From Brachypodius melanocephalos (taxonomy: Eukaryota > Chordata > Aves > Passeriformes > Pycnonotidae): a stretch of DNA of 64,000 nucleotides. The stretch lies in contig VZSR01003807.1 of NCBI GenBank assembly GCA_013398615.1, positions 22,022,660 to 22,086,659 of the forward strand, in the 5' to 3' direction. The notes under the pieces were generated by a model, which saw nothing but the letters and a program-made list of their open reading frames with translations, was not told the origin of the DNA and made no database searches. The position numbers were made by a program, and so were the translations under genes. How positions within the stretch are numbered: position 1 is the first letter of the stretch; the number at the start of each line of letters is the position of its first letter. Positions 1 through 12,936 of the stretch are shown one piece after another.

Positions 1-1098
1 AATACTTTGTGCTAATCCTATACTACAACCCAGGACAAGATATCAGTCAGAAATCCTGTCTATATCCAACTCAAATCCAGAGTTGCCCAACAGCCTTGGT
101 GCATTATGGAATTTTTCCTTGTTTTTTTAAAAAACCTTGTGTAGAAGCTAGGGCAAGAGGCAGGCTGTAGGATATGATGAGCCAGTGTTTTGATCTGCTT
201 TAGCAATCCTATGTTATGTGATGAACAAAAAAACCCCATACAGATACAAGAATCCTTTTCTGTACTCAACAATGTTCCTCACAATATTGATACACTTGTT
301 CCTATATATGTTGATGTGGAGAAGAAAATCAAAAGGTCCATGTGAAAAATTATTTTAAAGTACCCATCATTTAATAGATTCAGTGAAAAATAAGATAGAA
401 GAGAGCCTTTTAAACTTCTGCATTGAGATCAGGATAGCCATGCCCATCATTTTGCTTTTCCTTCTGTCTGTTCAAATGTGAAGTGCTGAACACACAAATA
501 TCAATAAGTGCAAGCTGTCCCTAAAAACCTGACTCTCTTTCAAGTGTATGAGTTTTATTTGACCCATTTCCTTATGAAAAGAATAGATAAAATGCCAGAA
601 ATCTCCCTTTGTGAGAGAAAATTCCTTAAAGTGCACAGACTTGTCTACAGTGAAGGAAATGATTGCTAGCAGGGCATGCAAACATTTATCAAAGAACACC
701 TCCAGGACTTGCAGTAACAGTTAGGCTTTAAAGACAACCTGTGTTCTGTGCAGGTGAATTTGAGTTTGCAAAGCCATTCACAAGGCTCCCAGAGGAGGAG
801 GCTAAAAGAGGAGATTCACCTGACTGAATGGCTGTCTTTGCTACAAGTCACCACAGGATTCGTTTCTCACGAATGGAGAACTTGTCTGCATTGTCAAAGG
901 TACAATTTATAAAACAAGCATCTGACAGAGATGAATTGTAGTCTTCTCCATTTTCTGCTGAACAAGTAAGTCTATACTGTCTAGCCCAGGCAGACCCCTT
1001 ACCTCTGCTCCTGCTCAGGACACATTTTTCCATTATTGATAGAGCTGGTACAAAAGTGAATCTTGCAAATACTGTAACTGAAATTTTCTTGTATAAAT

Positions 1099-1228
1099 GG
1101 TTTTTGAGGTTTGGGGTTTTTTTGGTTTTGTTTGGGTTTTTTTTGTTTGTTTGTTTTTTTTTGTTGTTGTTGTTGGGGTTTTTTTGTTGTTTTTGGGGGG
1201 GTTTTTGGTTGTTTTTTTTTTTTTTTTT
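1099..1228. repeat. T/G-rich low-complexity tract
   Basis: Mixed TTTTG, TTTG and TTG units with G runs, ending in 17 or more T. Overlapping frames on both strands (1056-1294 and 848-1246) are artefacts of this composition. Confidence 0.9.
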
Positions 1229-3668
1229 AGTATCATATATCCTCACACTGTGGTTCAGTGCCTTAGGAAACTGATGACAGCTTTTTTGGGATAGGATCTT
1301 GGGATATTCCTGCTCCAGCCCTGCTCCAGTGTGCTCAGCACTGAGGTCAGAGGGGGCTGTTCAGGGCTCTGTCCCCTCGGGGCTGGAAACCCCCAGAGCA
1401 GAACTGGCACAGCTTCCCTGAGCACCCCACACCTCTGTCCCTCTGGCCCCTGGGGAGAAACACATTTTCAGCCACTCTAGAACTGAAAGGAGACAATGCA
1501 TAAGAAAGACCTGACCTTGTCTTTCCACATTACCAAACTTCCCACGAGTCCTGCTGAGGCACCTGTACAACAGCACTGTTCCACCACGGAGGGTGGTCCA
1601 TGTCAGGACCTATTCCGCTTCTCCAGCCCAAAAGATGACAGAAATGCAGTGGCAGTTAATCCCAACCTCACTATGAATAAGAATTTAAGCTTTTTTCTGG
1701 TCTGAAAGTGACCAAATACTGCTGAGAATATAAAGTCAACGTTAGGTTAGAGACAAGTGCACAGAAGTTAAAGCCACTATCGCTTACTGCTGGTTTAATT
1801 AAAGACAAAGCAGAGCATTGAAGAAATGCTATTTTCAGTACACTTAGCCTTCAAATACGATTTTTAGCCAGGCATTTGATAACAAGCATTTTATAACATT
1901 TGATAATTCTTCATCCCCATTTCCTACTTTATATCTGCAATCAAAACAGAACAACAGATCACCATCAAACGTATAAAAATCCTCCAATTTTAAGTCTTAG
2001 AATTATGACTTCCAGACGTGTTTTTCTAACTGGATTTGGTTAGATGAACACAGCAAAGTCATGAACTCAACTTTGCAGTCTTTGGGGTTTCTTTCCTGTC
2101 ATATTAAATCATGGCAGGGAAATAAAATCACATATCTGAATGCGTGTCTTTCAGCAATATTACATTTGAATAATTTTATGAGCATTGTTTCTGAGTATTG
2201 CTTCTGAGCCTTTAAAGTAATCATTTCATATTATTTATTTAAAATTATGCTGGAAATGAAAATTTCATGTATTTCTTTCATGATAATCCAGTACTTTTTT
2301 CTCTACAGTTATCAAAAGCATTATACACACCTTATATTTTAAAATATATTATTATACACACAAAATATTTTAAAAGATTCTACACTTATTAAGCTATAGT
2401 CAGGTTGTTCAATTCCAAATATGATATTTAAAATCACTAGGTTCAAGGGGAAAATAATTTAAATTATTTTTAAAGAAAATCCACATCAGCTGAAAAAACC
2501 CAAATCAATTCTAGGAAGAACCAGTATCAGTTTATTTTGGTCTTTCCTGTGAGCAGGTACTCTAAACACATATGCATATTTCCAAAACATCCTGTGATAC
2601 AAGTACATCCAGCTCTATGGTGATTAAAATCTGAATCAGACCTTCAGGACATGTTTTATCAGCTCTGAGATAATTTATTTTATGTGACTTGGAACCAGTT
2701 GTAGTTTTTTTCAATTCCAGAGAAAGATTTATTAGTTTTCCAGAATAATTCCACATCATTGAGGTTAAAATGAAAGAGTGGTATTACATTCCTGGCAAAG
2801 AAAGACACTAATTTAGAGAAGCCAGTGACAGGGCTTGCCAGACACTAGATTGGAGAGTCATTTATTAGAAGGCACAGTTTGTTCAGATCTGACAATTCCA
2901 TTGGTTCAAAAAACCATGAGCCGGGGTTCCAAAACTTCAATATCTTTGAAACTGTAAAGATTGATTTTATCCAATTTAATTGAGACTTCATTATTCTAGC
3001 TGTCCATCAGTCTCCAAGATTCACTGTGGCACATCAACCAATATTAATCACATTTTGACAGAGGTACTGGGGTCTCACCAAGTTCCTGCAAGTGCAGGGA
3101 AAACCACCAGTGAGGTGGAGTGCCAGAGGTGCAGCAGTGATGGAAAGGCAGGGGCTGGCTGGCACTCCTCCTTCTTGCCCCACAGCAGCAGCAGCAGCCA
3201 GCAGTCACCTTCTCTACAGCTTTGGATCAATTGGTGCTTGACCAAGCACCATTATAAAGAAACAGATTTAGCAAATGGGGTTCCTGGGGAAGATCAGCAT
3301 CTTATGATCTGTCAGGAGAAAGAAGTTCCTGTTCTGACCAGCTGAGGAGGGAAAATGAGTGGTGTCATGGTAGAGAACACAGAGCAGCTGCAGAGAGCAG
3401 GAACTGTGATGGTGGAGGAGCAAGAAATGCTGTGCTAGAGTCCAAGGGAAAGTGGGATTCCTCAGTTCTGCTGTTCACAGAGAATGGAGTTTTATTGTTA
3501 AAACCTTCTTGTGTTGTATCCTCAGGCTATCTTGGACTCAAGTATTCCAGCCTTTCTCTGGAGGTAGGAAGTTACTTTAAATTTTTTCATTGACAGCTAG
3601 CATTCTCACAGTTCTGGGAGATGGAGCTTAAAAGAAATAAACTAAAGTTTCTAAAAAGCCACCCAAAA

Positions 3669-3749
3669 CTAAAAGAAAAAAAGAAAAAAAAAAAAACCAC
3701 CCAAAACTCAGACTAAACAAACAAACAAACAAACAAAAAAGAAAACACA
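3669..3749. repeat. A-rich tract with (CAAA)n
   Basis: A-runs with interspersed G and C, then five or more CAAA units around 3715-3736. Confidence 0.85.
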
Positions 3750-6700
3750 ACACAGTTTGAGATATGTGATTAAAAATCAATAAATAACACAAAATTAAAC
3801 TGGAAGGAATCTTGAGCAGGTAAGATAAACTGTGCCTAAATTATTGCAAACAGATTTTTACGTGTCTTATTTTTTAATCCCTGCAGTAACAGAGATGTAA
3901 AAATTTTCCTGAGTCCCCTGTTCCAGGGCTTCACTATCTCTACATCAACCTTACCAACACCTCCTGCACCAGTAGCTGGCACTGTCATTGCTAATGCAGT
4001 ACTCCAGAATAGCAGGAAACCTCTTACCAAAACTGAAATGATTGTCACTGTAGGTCCCTAAAAACTGGAATATTCTAACAATCTAGAGAAAGAGAGGATA
4101 TATGTTCCTTAGCCATAATACAAAGGTCAATGATCTTTTCCATTTATTGTTACTTTTGATGACATAGGGAACAAAGGACCTCAGAAAATTATCTTATCAA
4201 TGAAACATTTTAACAGAAACATGAGTCTAGCAAAATTAGGGCCAAAGAGAAAGTCTAGCTTCAAGTTCTTACCATCACATCTACAGCTACACAAGTTATA
4301 CGAATGTAATGTACAAAAATTCTTATCAGCTGCCTGTAAGTAAAATACTTCTTTCAGTAGGACATCTGCTTTGCTTCACTTTCATCTGGGAAGAATTCTC
4401 ATTAAAAAAGCTCTAAATTTTAAGTCAATCATATTACTTTCTTTGTATTTTGGACAGATGCTTGTTGACTTCCTTCTGTAGAAAACAAAGTACAGGTTCC
4501 TTTAGAGACAACTTCAAAATGCCTCTTCCTTGCAGCTTCTCAGACTACTTCTTTCTGCTGCCTACTGTCAAGAAATTTTAGGGGTTTAATGCTGTGCTGC
4601 TTCTTTGAATGACAAGAAACCTGACCCAGGATTTGGCCCCAGGCATATAAATACATACAACAGATTGAGACATGAGTAAATTTAATTCATAACAATAACT
4701 CTTTGTTAAAATATTAGAAGGAAAGAAACATCTGCATGTGTTTTCTAAAGACGTAGAACAATTTTGTTCTGTAACTCTTCTTTAAACAATCAAGATTGCT
4801 GCAAGTAAAACTGAAGTGTGACTACTATGAAACCACTGCATTGTGAATATTTGTCCTTCTGCAGCATTCTGAAAGGAAAACCATCATTTAGATGTAATTA
4901 CTTTAGCTCAGGGAAGAGAGGCACTTACAAGGAAAAATCTTGATAGCTGTAAACGGGCCTTATGGCAGCATTAAAATAAAACAAAATACCGAACTAGCAA
5001 ATAAAAAGATCTTTCTCTCACATTATGAAATTATGAAACTGAGTTTTAGGCATCAGTTTGTTTTGCTTTATATTTTGAAGAGAACGCTTGTGTGAATGTA
5101 TGTCTCATTATTTAATAGTTCAGAGATCCTTAGAGTTTTAAAAAGCAGCTAGAATAATACACCTATGACTTTGGATCTGAATTTGCAGAGATAATGATCT
5201 TTTTTATTATCCATATAAATGGTGAATGTGTCATCCTCCCATCCCCTCTACCAAAGGAAGCAGTAGCCACAGCCAAGCTTCCATTGAGGGCACATGGTTT
5301 GTGTCAGGTTTTGTCACAGCCATCACTGGGAAATCAGGAGTCACACTGACACCTACTTGATGTGACTGCAGCAGAGCCTTCAGTGAGGCAAACCCCTGCA
5401 GAGCTCCACTGATCTCCACTGACTCACATCATTCTCACAGGCTGCTGCTCCCAGTGTGCTCCATGAGCGCACGGTGCTCAGCAGGTGTGGCTCTGGGAGC
5501 CCAGGTGATGGACCAGGCTGACAGGTATTTACTGTTGCCTAACTCCAGCAGACAGAGTTCCTCTTTATCTCTTCTAGAGAAGCCTCTTCCTGCAGGCTCA
5601 GAGGCTGCTAATATAAACTTCATCACCTCTCCCTGCCATGCCTGGCAGCCTGGTCCCTGAATGCCAGCCAGCTGGATCAAGTTGCCAGGAATTGGATGGA
5701 GATGGATGCCTCCAAGCTGCTACATACCTTAATCCATGCTCCCTGGTTGCCTCTGTTAGATCCAGTCCCCTCTGCTTTCTGCTTTCACTCAGTCTTTCCC
5801 TCCCCAATACCAGGCAGGCTTCGCTTTAAGACAAAGCAGAGTTTTATTTATCCGAGTCAGAGGCAATGGATTCAGAAGCATAAATCTTCATTATTTTCTT
5901 TATTAAATCTTCATTAAAATAACCAAATTATTAAAAATAATTAAACCAAGTGATCATTAAAATCACTAAAATATGTCATATCTACTTTATTAAAACGTTG
6001 ACTTTTGGTGTTCTTCCAGTTTTCGCCTGATACTGCACATGGCTTTTATGGATACAAATTTCAGGAAAGATGGAAGACTCTGCCCATATGAATATGGACT
6101 CGTGTTCCCTCCTTATTACCTGTTCCAACTTCCCAGTGTCTGGATCAGTCAGAAGGAGCTCCTATCAGAAATGCAACATATGAGTCTGGGGGTTAGTACC
6201 ATGTCCACCTTCCAGAGCTTGAAGTCAGGATAAGAAATGACAAAAAATAGACTGAAAGTCAGAGTCATTTTGTTCTTGAGAGACCTTGTGGATTATTCAA
6301 CCCTGACAGCCCTGACTGCTTGGATTAGCCAACTTTGAGAGGGCTAAAACCTTAATGATTGTTTCTCTCTTGGACACTGAAATTACCTGCAGACTCTCCT
6401 CAGGGACCCTCCAAAGGGACAAGCCTATTAAGCCACTAAGCCACTCTTTTTCTGGAAACAGACATTAAGTAAAGAGGCCAGAGGACAAAAAGGAACTGTA
6501 AATGTTCTGTGAAACTATATCCCACTGGTTCATTAAAATTTTTCAATTCTGCTTTTTTTTTAAAGACTATGCAATTACTAAGAATATATAATTTTAAATA
6601 CAAGCATAAAATAACAGAATTATATAAAGAACAGTTGGGAACAACCCTGAGAATATTAGCTAGCCCAGTTCTGGCAGGATCAATTATCTCTGGGTCATTC

Positions 6701-7564
6701 ATGAAAGACATATGGCTAAATTGTTTTTAATATCTCCAGCAATTAAGATTTTACAACCACTGCAGATGCCTGCTCATACAGAGCAAAACTATGACTAGCA
6801 GTGTCACTTTCTTTTATATGGAGGAAGTGTTTCTTAATATCCAACTTGATAATTTCTTAATGAAAACAAACCTTATCATGCTTTCTTTATCTAGCAAAAG
6901 CTTGGAAAATAATTTATCCCCCTTTTTTTGTAGCAGACTTCCATATGCTTAAATTCTATTATATTGTCCCAAATATTTTCTATTCTGTCTTATCCAGATC
7001 CAGGTTTTTTCAATATTTCCCAAAGGCCAATTTTCCTAGGGATTCTCCTGGACTCCCTCATGCCTTTCTCAAAGTGTACTGACAATACTTTTTCTCTTCT
7101 CCCTTATTTGTCCTTCCTGAGCTTAGTATACCAATTTTTGTTTATATTATAGGCATGAATTATCCCATCCCTATTATGCTGGTTATTTCCCAGCAGTGAT
7201 GAGATTACTTTTTTTGCATTAATATATAGATGCCCATATAGTATCCAGGGTATTTAGTCTAGAAAACTTTGATGGGTTGACCAACTATTCCCACTTTTAT
7301 TCTTTCTAAAAAAAAAAACCTTTTAGGGGCTTAGTGGATACTAAGAATAATCTTTTTGGTATCTAGAACCTTGTTGTTTGTATTTAGTTAGGATCTTGTC
7401 ACATATCACTGCTGATGCAATCTGATACACCTCCTTCCTAAATCAGAAAGAAAACAATGTCGGATTATCTAGGTTGGTGAGATAATTTTCCACTTTTCTG
7501 AGGTGAATTCAATTTGTCAGTGGATCACTGAACTTCTCTTCCTGCTGAAAGGACCAAAGCTCAC

Positions 7565-7800
7565 GCTCTTGATGAACATTAAGACAGTCAGAATTTGAGT
7601 TTCAGTTACAAAAAAAGTAATTACACATGCAAATATGTCAATTACTTATGGAAATTACAGGTTATATGAGTACCTGTTCATTTGCATGCACAATTACCCA
7701 AACTGAATAAGAAACCATGTCAAATTTAATGTGCCAATTGGGTGTGCAGTCAGGCATTCAGCTAACTCACGCCTAATTGGGCACATACATTTTGAAAATT
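7565..7800. promoter_or_regulatory. Candidate conserved noncoding element with paired octamers
   Basis: It contains ATGCAAAT (7627-7634) and ATTTGCAT (7680-7687) as an inverted pair extended to 9-bp arms, plus several TAATTAC/CAATTA homeodomain-type cores and GCCAATTGG near 7735. Motif-dense AT-rich blocks like this are common among vertebrate developmental enhancers. Conservation itself cannot be seen here. Confidence 0.25.
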
Positions 7801-8671
7801 ATTTTCCCAGTTTTCTGTTTACCTTTAACATTTTGGGTGAAGGCTCTATAGTAATTCTTCCATAGTTATAAAATTGAACAACTGTAATCACTGCTGTCTA
7901 CAAAGAACACACAGCAGCACTGCCTGTAATATTTTTTCTACTTTTCTTTCCAGTTCAGTCCTATCTGAAAACCATACAAAGTCCTGGCCACAATGTTCAT
8001 GTTGTCATTAATCAGTTTGCAGACTCCATCCCACATAAATCTATTGAATTTTTTGAAAACAATTCAACATCAACAGCACCAGCATGCAGAGATTATAACT
8101 GACTTTTCTCTCAATTTTGAGATTTAAGGATTAAACTACATCCATCAAATGCTTGTTCAGCACGAAGTTATGTTTTTAACTAAGATGACATTTAATTCAC
8201 TAGGGACCAGAACTTTGGTGACAGACAAATATAGATATTTATGGATGCTTGACTTCTGTGTGTAAGTGCCAGCTGGGTAGTCACAAATCCAGCATCTGCA
8301 CACGTATCTACTTATATTGTGGCCCTGCACATAGGCAAACTGATGCACTCCTAAATCAGACAGGGGTTCATACCTGGGGTGCAGCACAAGCACTCACATT
8401 CCTGTTAGTCACAGCTAAACAGGCTGAGAACAGCTGAAGAAGAGTCTCATAACAAACCACAAAAATTTTTTAGGAGGAAACAATAAATATAAAGTAAGTC
8501 TCATAAAGATAAGTAATTGTAATTCTATAGGTATAGCAGCAGCTTGCAATAAGATTTTATGACTTGAAAATGAGACTGTGGAGAGCCTGTGAACAATGCT
8601 TTGGTAATGTAAGCCCAGTACTCAATAGCAATTACAAAAAACAGCTAGTACATGTGGATTACTTTTAAAAT

Positions 8672-8694
8672 TTAAAAATTCAATTAATTTTTAA
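8672..8694. repeat. AT palindrome
   Basis: Perfect 9-bp inverted repeat TTAAAAATT / AATTTTTAA with a 5-base spacer CAATT, inside a longer AAAATTTAAAA-like stretch. Confidence 0.7.
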
Positions 8695-9169
8695 GTTTAA
8701 AAATTTAAATTTTTTACTCAAAAACATCATGGAAAAATTAATAAGAACTGTGGTATATTATTTTTCATAAAATATAAGAAAAAGGGCATAAAATGAAATT
8801 ATAAGCAGCAGGTTTAACATTAGCAAAAGGAAGCAAGTTTTATGAGGTATACAATTAAACTGTGAAACCTTTTGCCACAAAATGATTTGGATAGCACAGA
8901 TAATAATAGGTCCAGAGATTTTTGAATAAAACCTGAAAGTTACACTTAGGCATTCTAATATACGATATTGGAGATGTCAATCCACTAAGCTTCTAATCTC
9001 AAGTGCCAGAAGTGCAGATAGTGTCAGGAGAGGTGGCATCCTGTCCTTCCTGTATCTTGTAGTCTTTTCCTTAGCATGAAATGTTGCTTACTGTCAGAAA
9101 CAGACACTGTTGGGGTGCTGACCTTGGTCCATATGATTGTATCCATAAGACATCTCAATCCTTTCTGGG

Positions 9170-9310
9170 GAAATTCTGTTTGTCTTTTTCCCTGTCTTGT
9201 GTTCTGTTCTTTTTTCATGTAAGCACAGTGTTTGTTCTCAGGTTTATTGAACTGCAACCTAGTTTTTTCTGACCATTTCTCCAACTTGTCAAGATCATAT
9301 TTGAATTCAT
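9170..9310 (-). mobile_element. Old, diverged CR1-like LINE fragment
   Basis: On the minus strand the sequence encodes YDLDKLEKWSEKTRLQFNKP, resembling the conserved CR1 segment (LDKLEKWA…MQFNK…K) that lies after the reverse transcriptase domain. The match decays beyond about 9170 and the surrounding frame (9024-9320) is not otherwise recognised. I therefore call only this core. Confidence 0.55.
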
Positions 9311-10196
9311 TTCCTCTCATCTTCTCTAGTAACAGTGATTACATAAAAGAATGGCTGACAACAGTAACATTAAACCTCTGAAGACCTGTACAATTAAATT
9401 ACCTTAAAGATCATAAAACTGACTGATGCCATATACAAGGGAATTATAGCATTTTAAAATTGGGATATAGGTGTCAGGATAGATCTGGGACGAGGGAATG
9501 TTATGGTTCCCAAAAGTCTATATGATTTTCCTAGTATGTGGTTATTTTGCATAATATCACTATTACTATGGAATATCCTGAAAGTTGTTTCTGGCTTATT
9601 AAAATTTATAAGATTGGTGCAGCTACTGTTCTCAGTTTGTAGGGACATGTAAATTAAGACAATTTTAAAAAAATGTTTAACGTGATATTATTCTGAATGA
9701 TTTTATACTGCACTTTCAAGGCAGATTTTCCTTCCATTGCCAAATGGTGATACTTGGAGGCACAAAAACCTTAGACAGCCCTGTCCTTGGGCTGAAGATC
9801 CCAGAGTTCATTATTTTCACTTCTGGCAGTAGGGCCAGGAGGGCAAAGAGCTGCTCTGTGCAATGTAATGTTTCTTCCTCTGAGGATTTAAAGTGTATTA
9901 ATGGTAGCAAAGTCCTGTGCTAAACAACAGCTTGACCAGTGGAAAGCAACATTTGCCAGGCTTAGACTGGGGGCTGCACATTCCTAGTGATAGACAGCAG
10001 CCTGTGCAGATACCCTGTCAGGTGTCCAAAATGGATTGCACATAGGCAGACTTGGGAGGCATTTACACTAAACATTCAGAAACAGAGATGGAAGGAAGGA
10101 GAGCAAGGAAGAATTTAGGCACTTTATCCTGTTTTGCATCTGTTTCTTGTCCTGCTCTGTCATCTTTCTTTCAGAAGATAATGAAGAGCCAGTGTT

Positions 10197-10244
10197 TTTA
10201 TTTGGGTTTTTTTGGTTTGTTTTTGTTTTTTTTTTTTTTTTTTT
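10197..10244. repeat. Poly-T/G tract
   Basis: GGGTTTTTTTGG and TTTG units leading into a run of about 19 T. Confidence 0.9.
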
Positions 10245-12887
10245 AAATATGTCTAGAAGAAAGGTCCTGCATAGCCACCCAAGTTCCCACTCCTTTTTTT
10301 TCAATACCACAGTGGTCTAAGACCTCTCTCACAACGTTTTATGATTCATTTGAGGAGCAATGTATTCAGGGAGGAAACTGCCAGAAATGCAGAGCAAAAG
10401 GTATCTTCATTCCCTTCGCCCGGGCATGCTACACATTATACAAACTCACTTTTCATGAACTTACCTGAAAGTGAACTGCACCTAGGTTAGAAGTCACAGT
10501 CATGATTCTAAATTCCCTCAGTGAAATTAGTCCTAAAGAAATATTTTAGTACTTTTCTCTTTAAAACATATTTTGATTCAGATTCTGTAACTCAGTCCCC
10601 AAGATGACTGTAGCTATGATTTTCTTTTCTGAGATTTCTAACTTGTTTGACAAAAGAATTGGTAAAGTCTGCCTTTCATGAGGTGTTTGATTTAGTGCCA
10701 TCTGTGAGTCTTATTACAAAATTAGTCTCTTATACACTAGTAGAGAACACATTAAATGGATTAAGAATGCACTAATTGGCAGATGTCCAAATGCAGCTGT
10801 CAATGGAAAGTTATACTGGAGTGAGGAATATTCTAACAGGATGATCCCTGTACAGGGATTAGTTCAATAATGTTTTATTAATGCTCCCTAATAATACACA
10901 ATATCACTGTTGGTAAAATGTGTGGATGACACATAGATTGTCAGAATAGCAGCTAATAATGATGTAGACATCTAACTTGTCAGTCTAGGTCCTCTCAAAC
11001 AAATTATCTTTTTAAATGCCAAGTATCTCTAGACAAAAGCATCTGGACCACGCCTGGGAAATTAAATAACACATATGAAATACAGACTTGGTGAGAATCA
11101 CACAGTTAGCAACTGACCATGCGATTCCAGAGTGATGATGAGGTGACAGAGGGTTAACGAAGCCACTGTCAGTATGCAAATAGTGGAGCTGAGGTGGGTG
11201 ACAAGAGTGTACTTTGTTATGTGACACTGATGAGGCCAGCATGAATACTGCTGAGAAATTTCCAACAATTGCCCCTATCTTCACACACAAACAGCAACCT
11301 TGCTCACAGTTCGTTGCTTATCACATCCTACTTTTCTGTATCACGTCCTTTGGACAGAGCCTACAGGCTGTTTCAGGAGCAGGAGAGTGCTGTGAGTGCA
11401 GCAGAGCATTGCTGTGCTTGCTGCCCTTTCCCTCTGCCCCTGCTCCTTCACACTGGGTATCAGCTCTGCCTAGTGCCCCATGCCAACAGCACACTCAACC
11501 CCATATCCATGCTCCCCCACACCCTCATAACTTTCTTCATTCCTATCAAAAACATGCAAGTATTTATCTCACCAATGAGGCCTGATGTATGGCTGCATGT
11601 TTTTGGAAATTTCGACAGGCATAAATCAGATATGCAGTTTTATCAGTAAGATAAATCTTTGCACACCCTTCACATTCTTGATATTTTAAAAAATATTTAT
11701 CTTTATATAGTAAAACAATAAAGTAAAAGTTTTATGAACCTTTACATAAGTTTTCTAACAATAACAAAACTAGATCTGCAAGATTTCTCTTCCTACTACA
11801 AACAAACAACACATTACAGATTTGTGCTATAAAGACAACTTCCTCCTTCTTCAACATCTTCTTTTCATCAGATTACATAGTTGAAATAGGCATATATAAA
11901 CTGTTATTGTTGATTAAGAACATAACAAGTTATTAAAAGCAAGTCTACCATCCTTAGAGTCACAGTGCTACTGAAGATTAAAATTCAAGATGCTTAGAAA
12001 GCACAGAAATGTCTAATAAGGCTTTTGATATTAAAACTTTCCAATTAACTAGTTTAGACTGGTCACACTGTAATATCTCAGACTCATGCATAAGTACATC
12101 GTTAGGTAAATTAGTCTTGTTACTCTGCTAAATGGAGTCTTTCTTCCCACTAAATGAGCTGATGCCCAGTGCCCAAATACTGTCTTCAAAACTTTTAGGT
12201 ACCTATCCAAAAGTATACCTGCTTTCTGCTTGAATATGTAATATTTAAAACACTCTTAGTAAATACCTTCTTAAATATTGAAATACCAAATTTTTTACAA
12301 ATACAATATCCTTATACTCTCTCTCATACACTTGAATTTGACAGAAAGGTTCCTTCAGGTCATCCCTATATCAGAAAAGAAATCTGACCCCTGACCAGCC
12401 CATACATGAGAGCAGGCGGACACATGCCTTGCACTGAGCACACACTCTTGTTTTCTTCCTAAAGCAGACAGAAGAGAAGGACCTTCTCCACCCAGCTGGA
12501 AGGGTGCCTTGCCCTTACATCCAAACACAGAGACAAGTGCATGCAAGTTATAATCACAGGGAAAGCTATAGCTGTGTCTGGAAGTAGAATGTCTATCACT
12601 GCTTAAAAGAGATGTTTTGAGTTGTCCTTTATAGCCTCCCAGCTCTTCAAGGAGCTCCATACCATCCAAGCTGAAGACCCAAGCTCTAGCCTGCTCTTCT
12701 CTCATCCCTTTTGGAGACACAATGCAAGAGACCGTGGTTTGAAGCAGGAGATTGCAATGTCATAAGGGATGTGGAAAATAATGCAGACTTTCTCAAAGGA
12801 GGGCCCAAAGCTGCAGTCTGAAGTGCCAAAATCACCTAAATCTGATCTGTCTCATAAATTTTTCCTTCCCTTACATTTACAGTTGCT

Positions 12888-12891
<4 letters not shown>

Positions 12892-12933
<42 letters not shown>
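12892..12933. repeat. Pure poly-T run of 42
   Basis: Uninterrupted T homopolymer. The flanks show no recognisable retroelement, so it cannot be assigned as a poly(A) tail. Its length is likely to be assembly-sensitive. Confidence 0.95.

Positions 12934-12936
<3 letters not shown>

Larger units (their letters stand above)
1..9169. other. Gene-free AT-rich DNA, left edge
   Basis: No exon, RNA gene or transposon could be supported. All frames are under about 135 codons and composition-driven; the 132-aa lysine/asparagine frame at 848-1246 is the antisense of a T/G tract. Simple repeats at 1099-1228 and 3669-3749, an AT palindrome at 8672-8694 and an octamer-rich stretch near 7.65 kb are listed separately. 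CLVS2 ends to the right, so this is probably intergenic, in mammals the interval towards TRDN. Confidence 0.6.

Noticed and set aside
848..1246. Lys/Asn-rich 132-codon frame
   Set aside because: Antisense translation of a T/G low-complexity tract.
11214..11649. Overlapping 123- and 126-codon frames as a small gene
   Set aside because: Two frames of the same GC-richer patch with no domain, splice partner or conservation cue.
12892..12933. Poly(A) tail of a retrocopy
   Set aside because: Flanks show no exon-like or element-like sequence and no target duplication.
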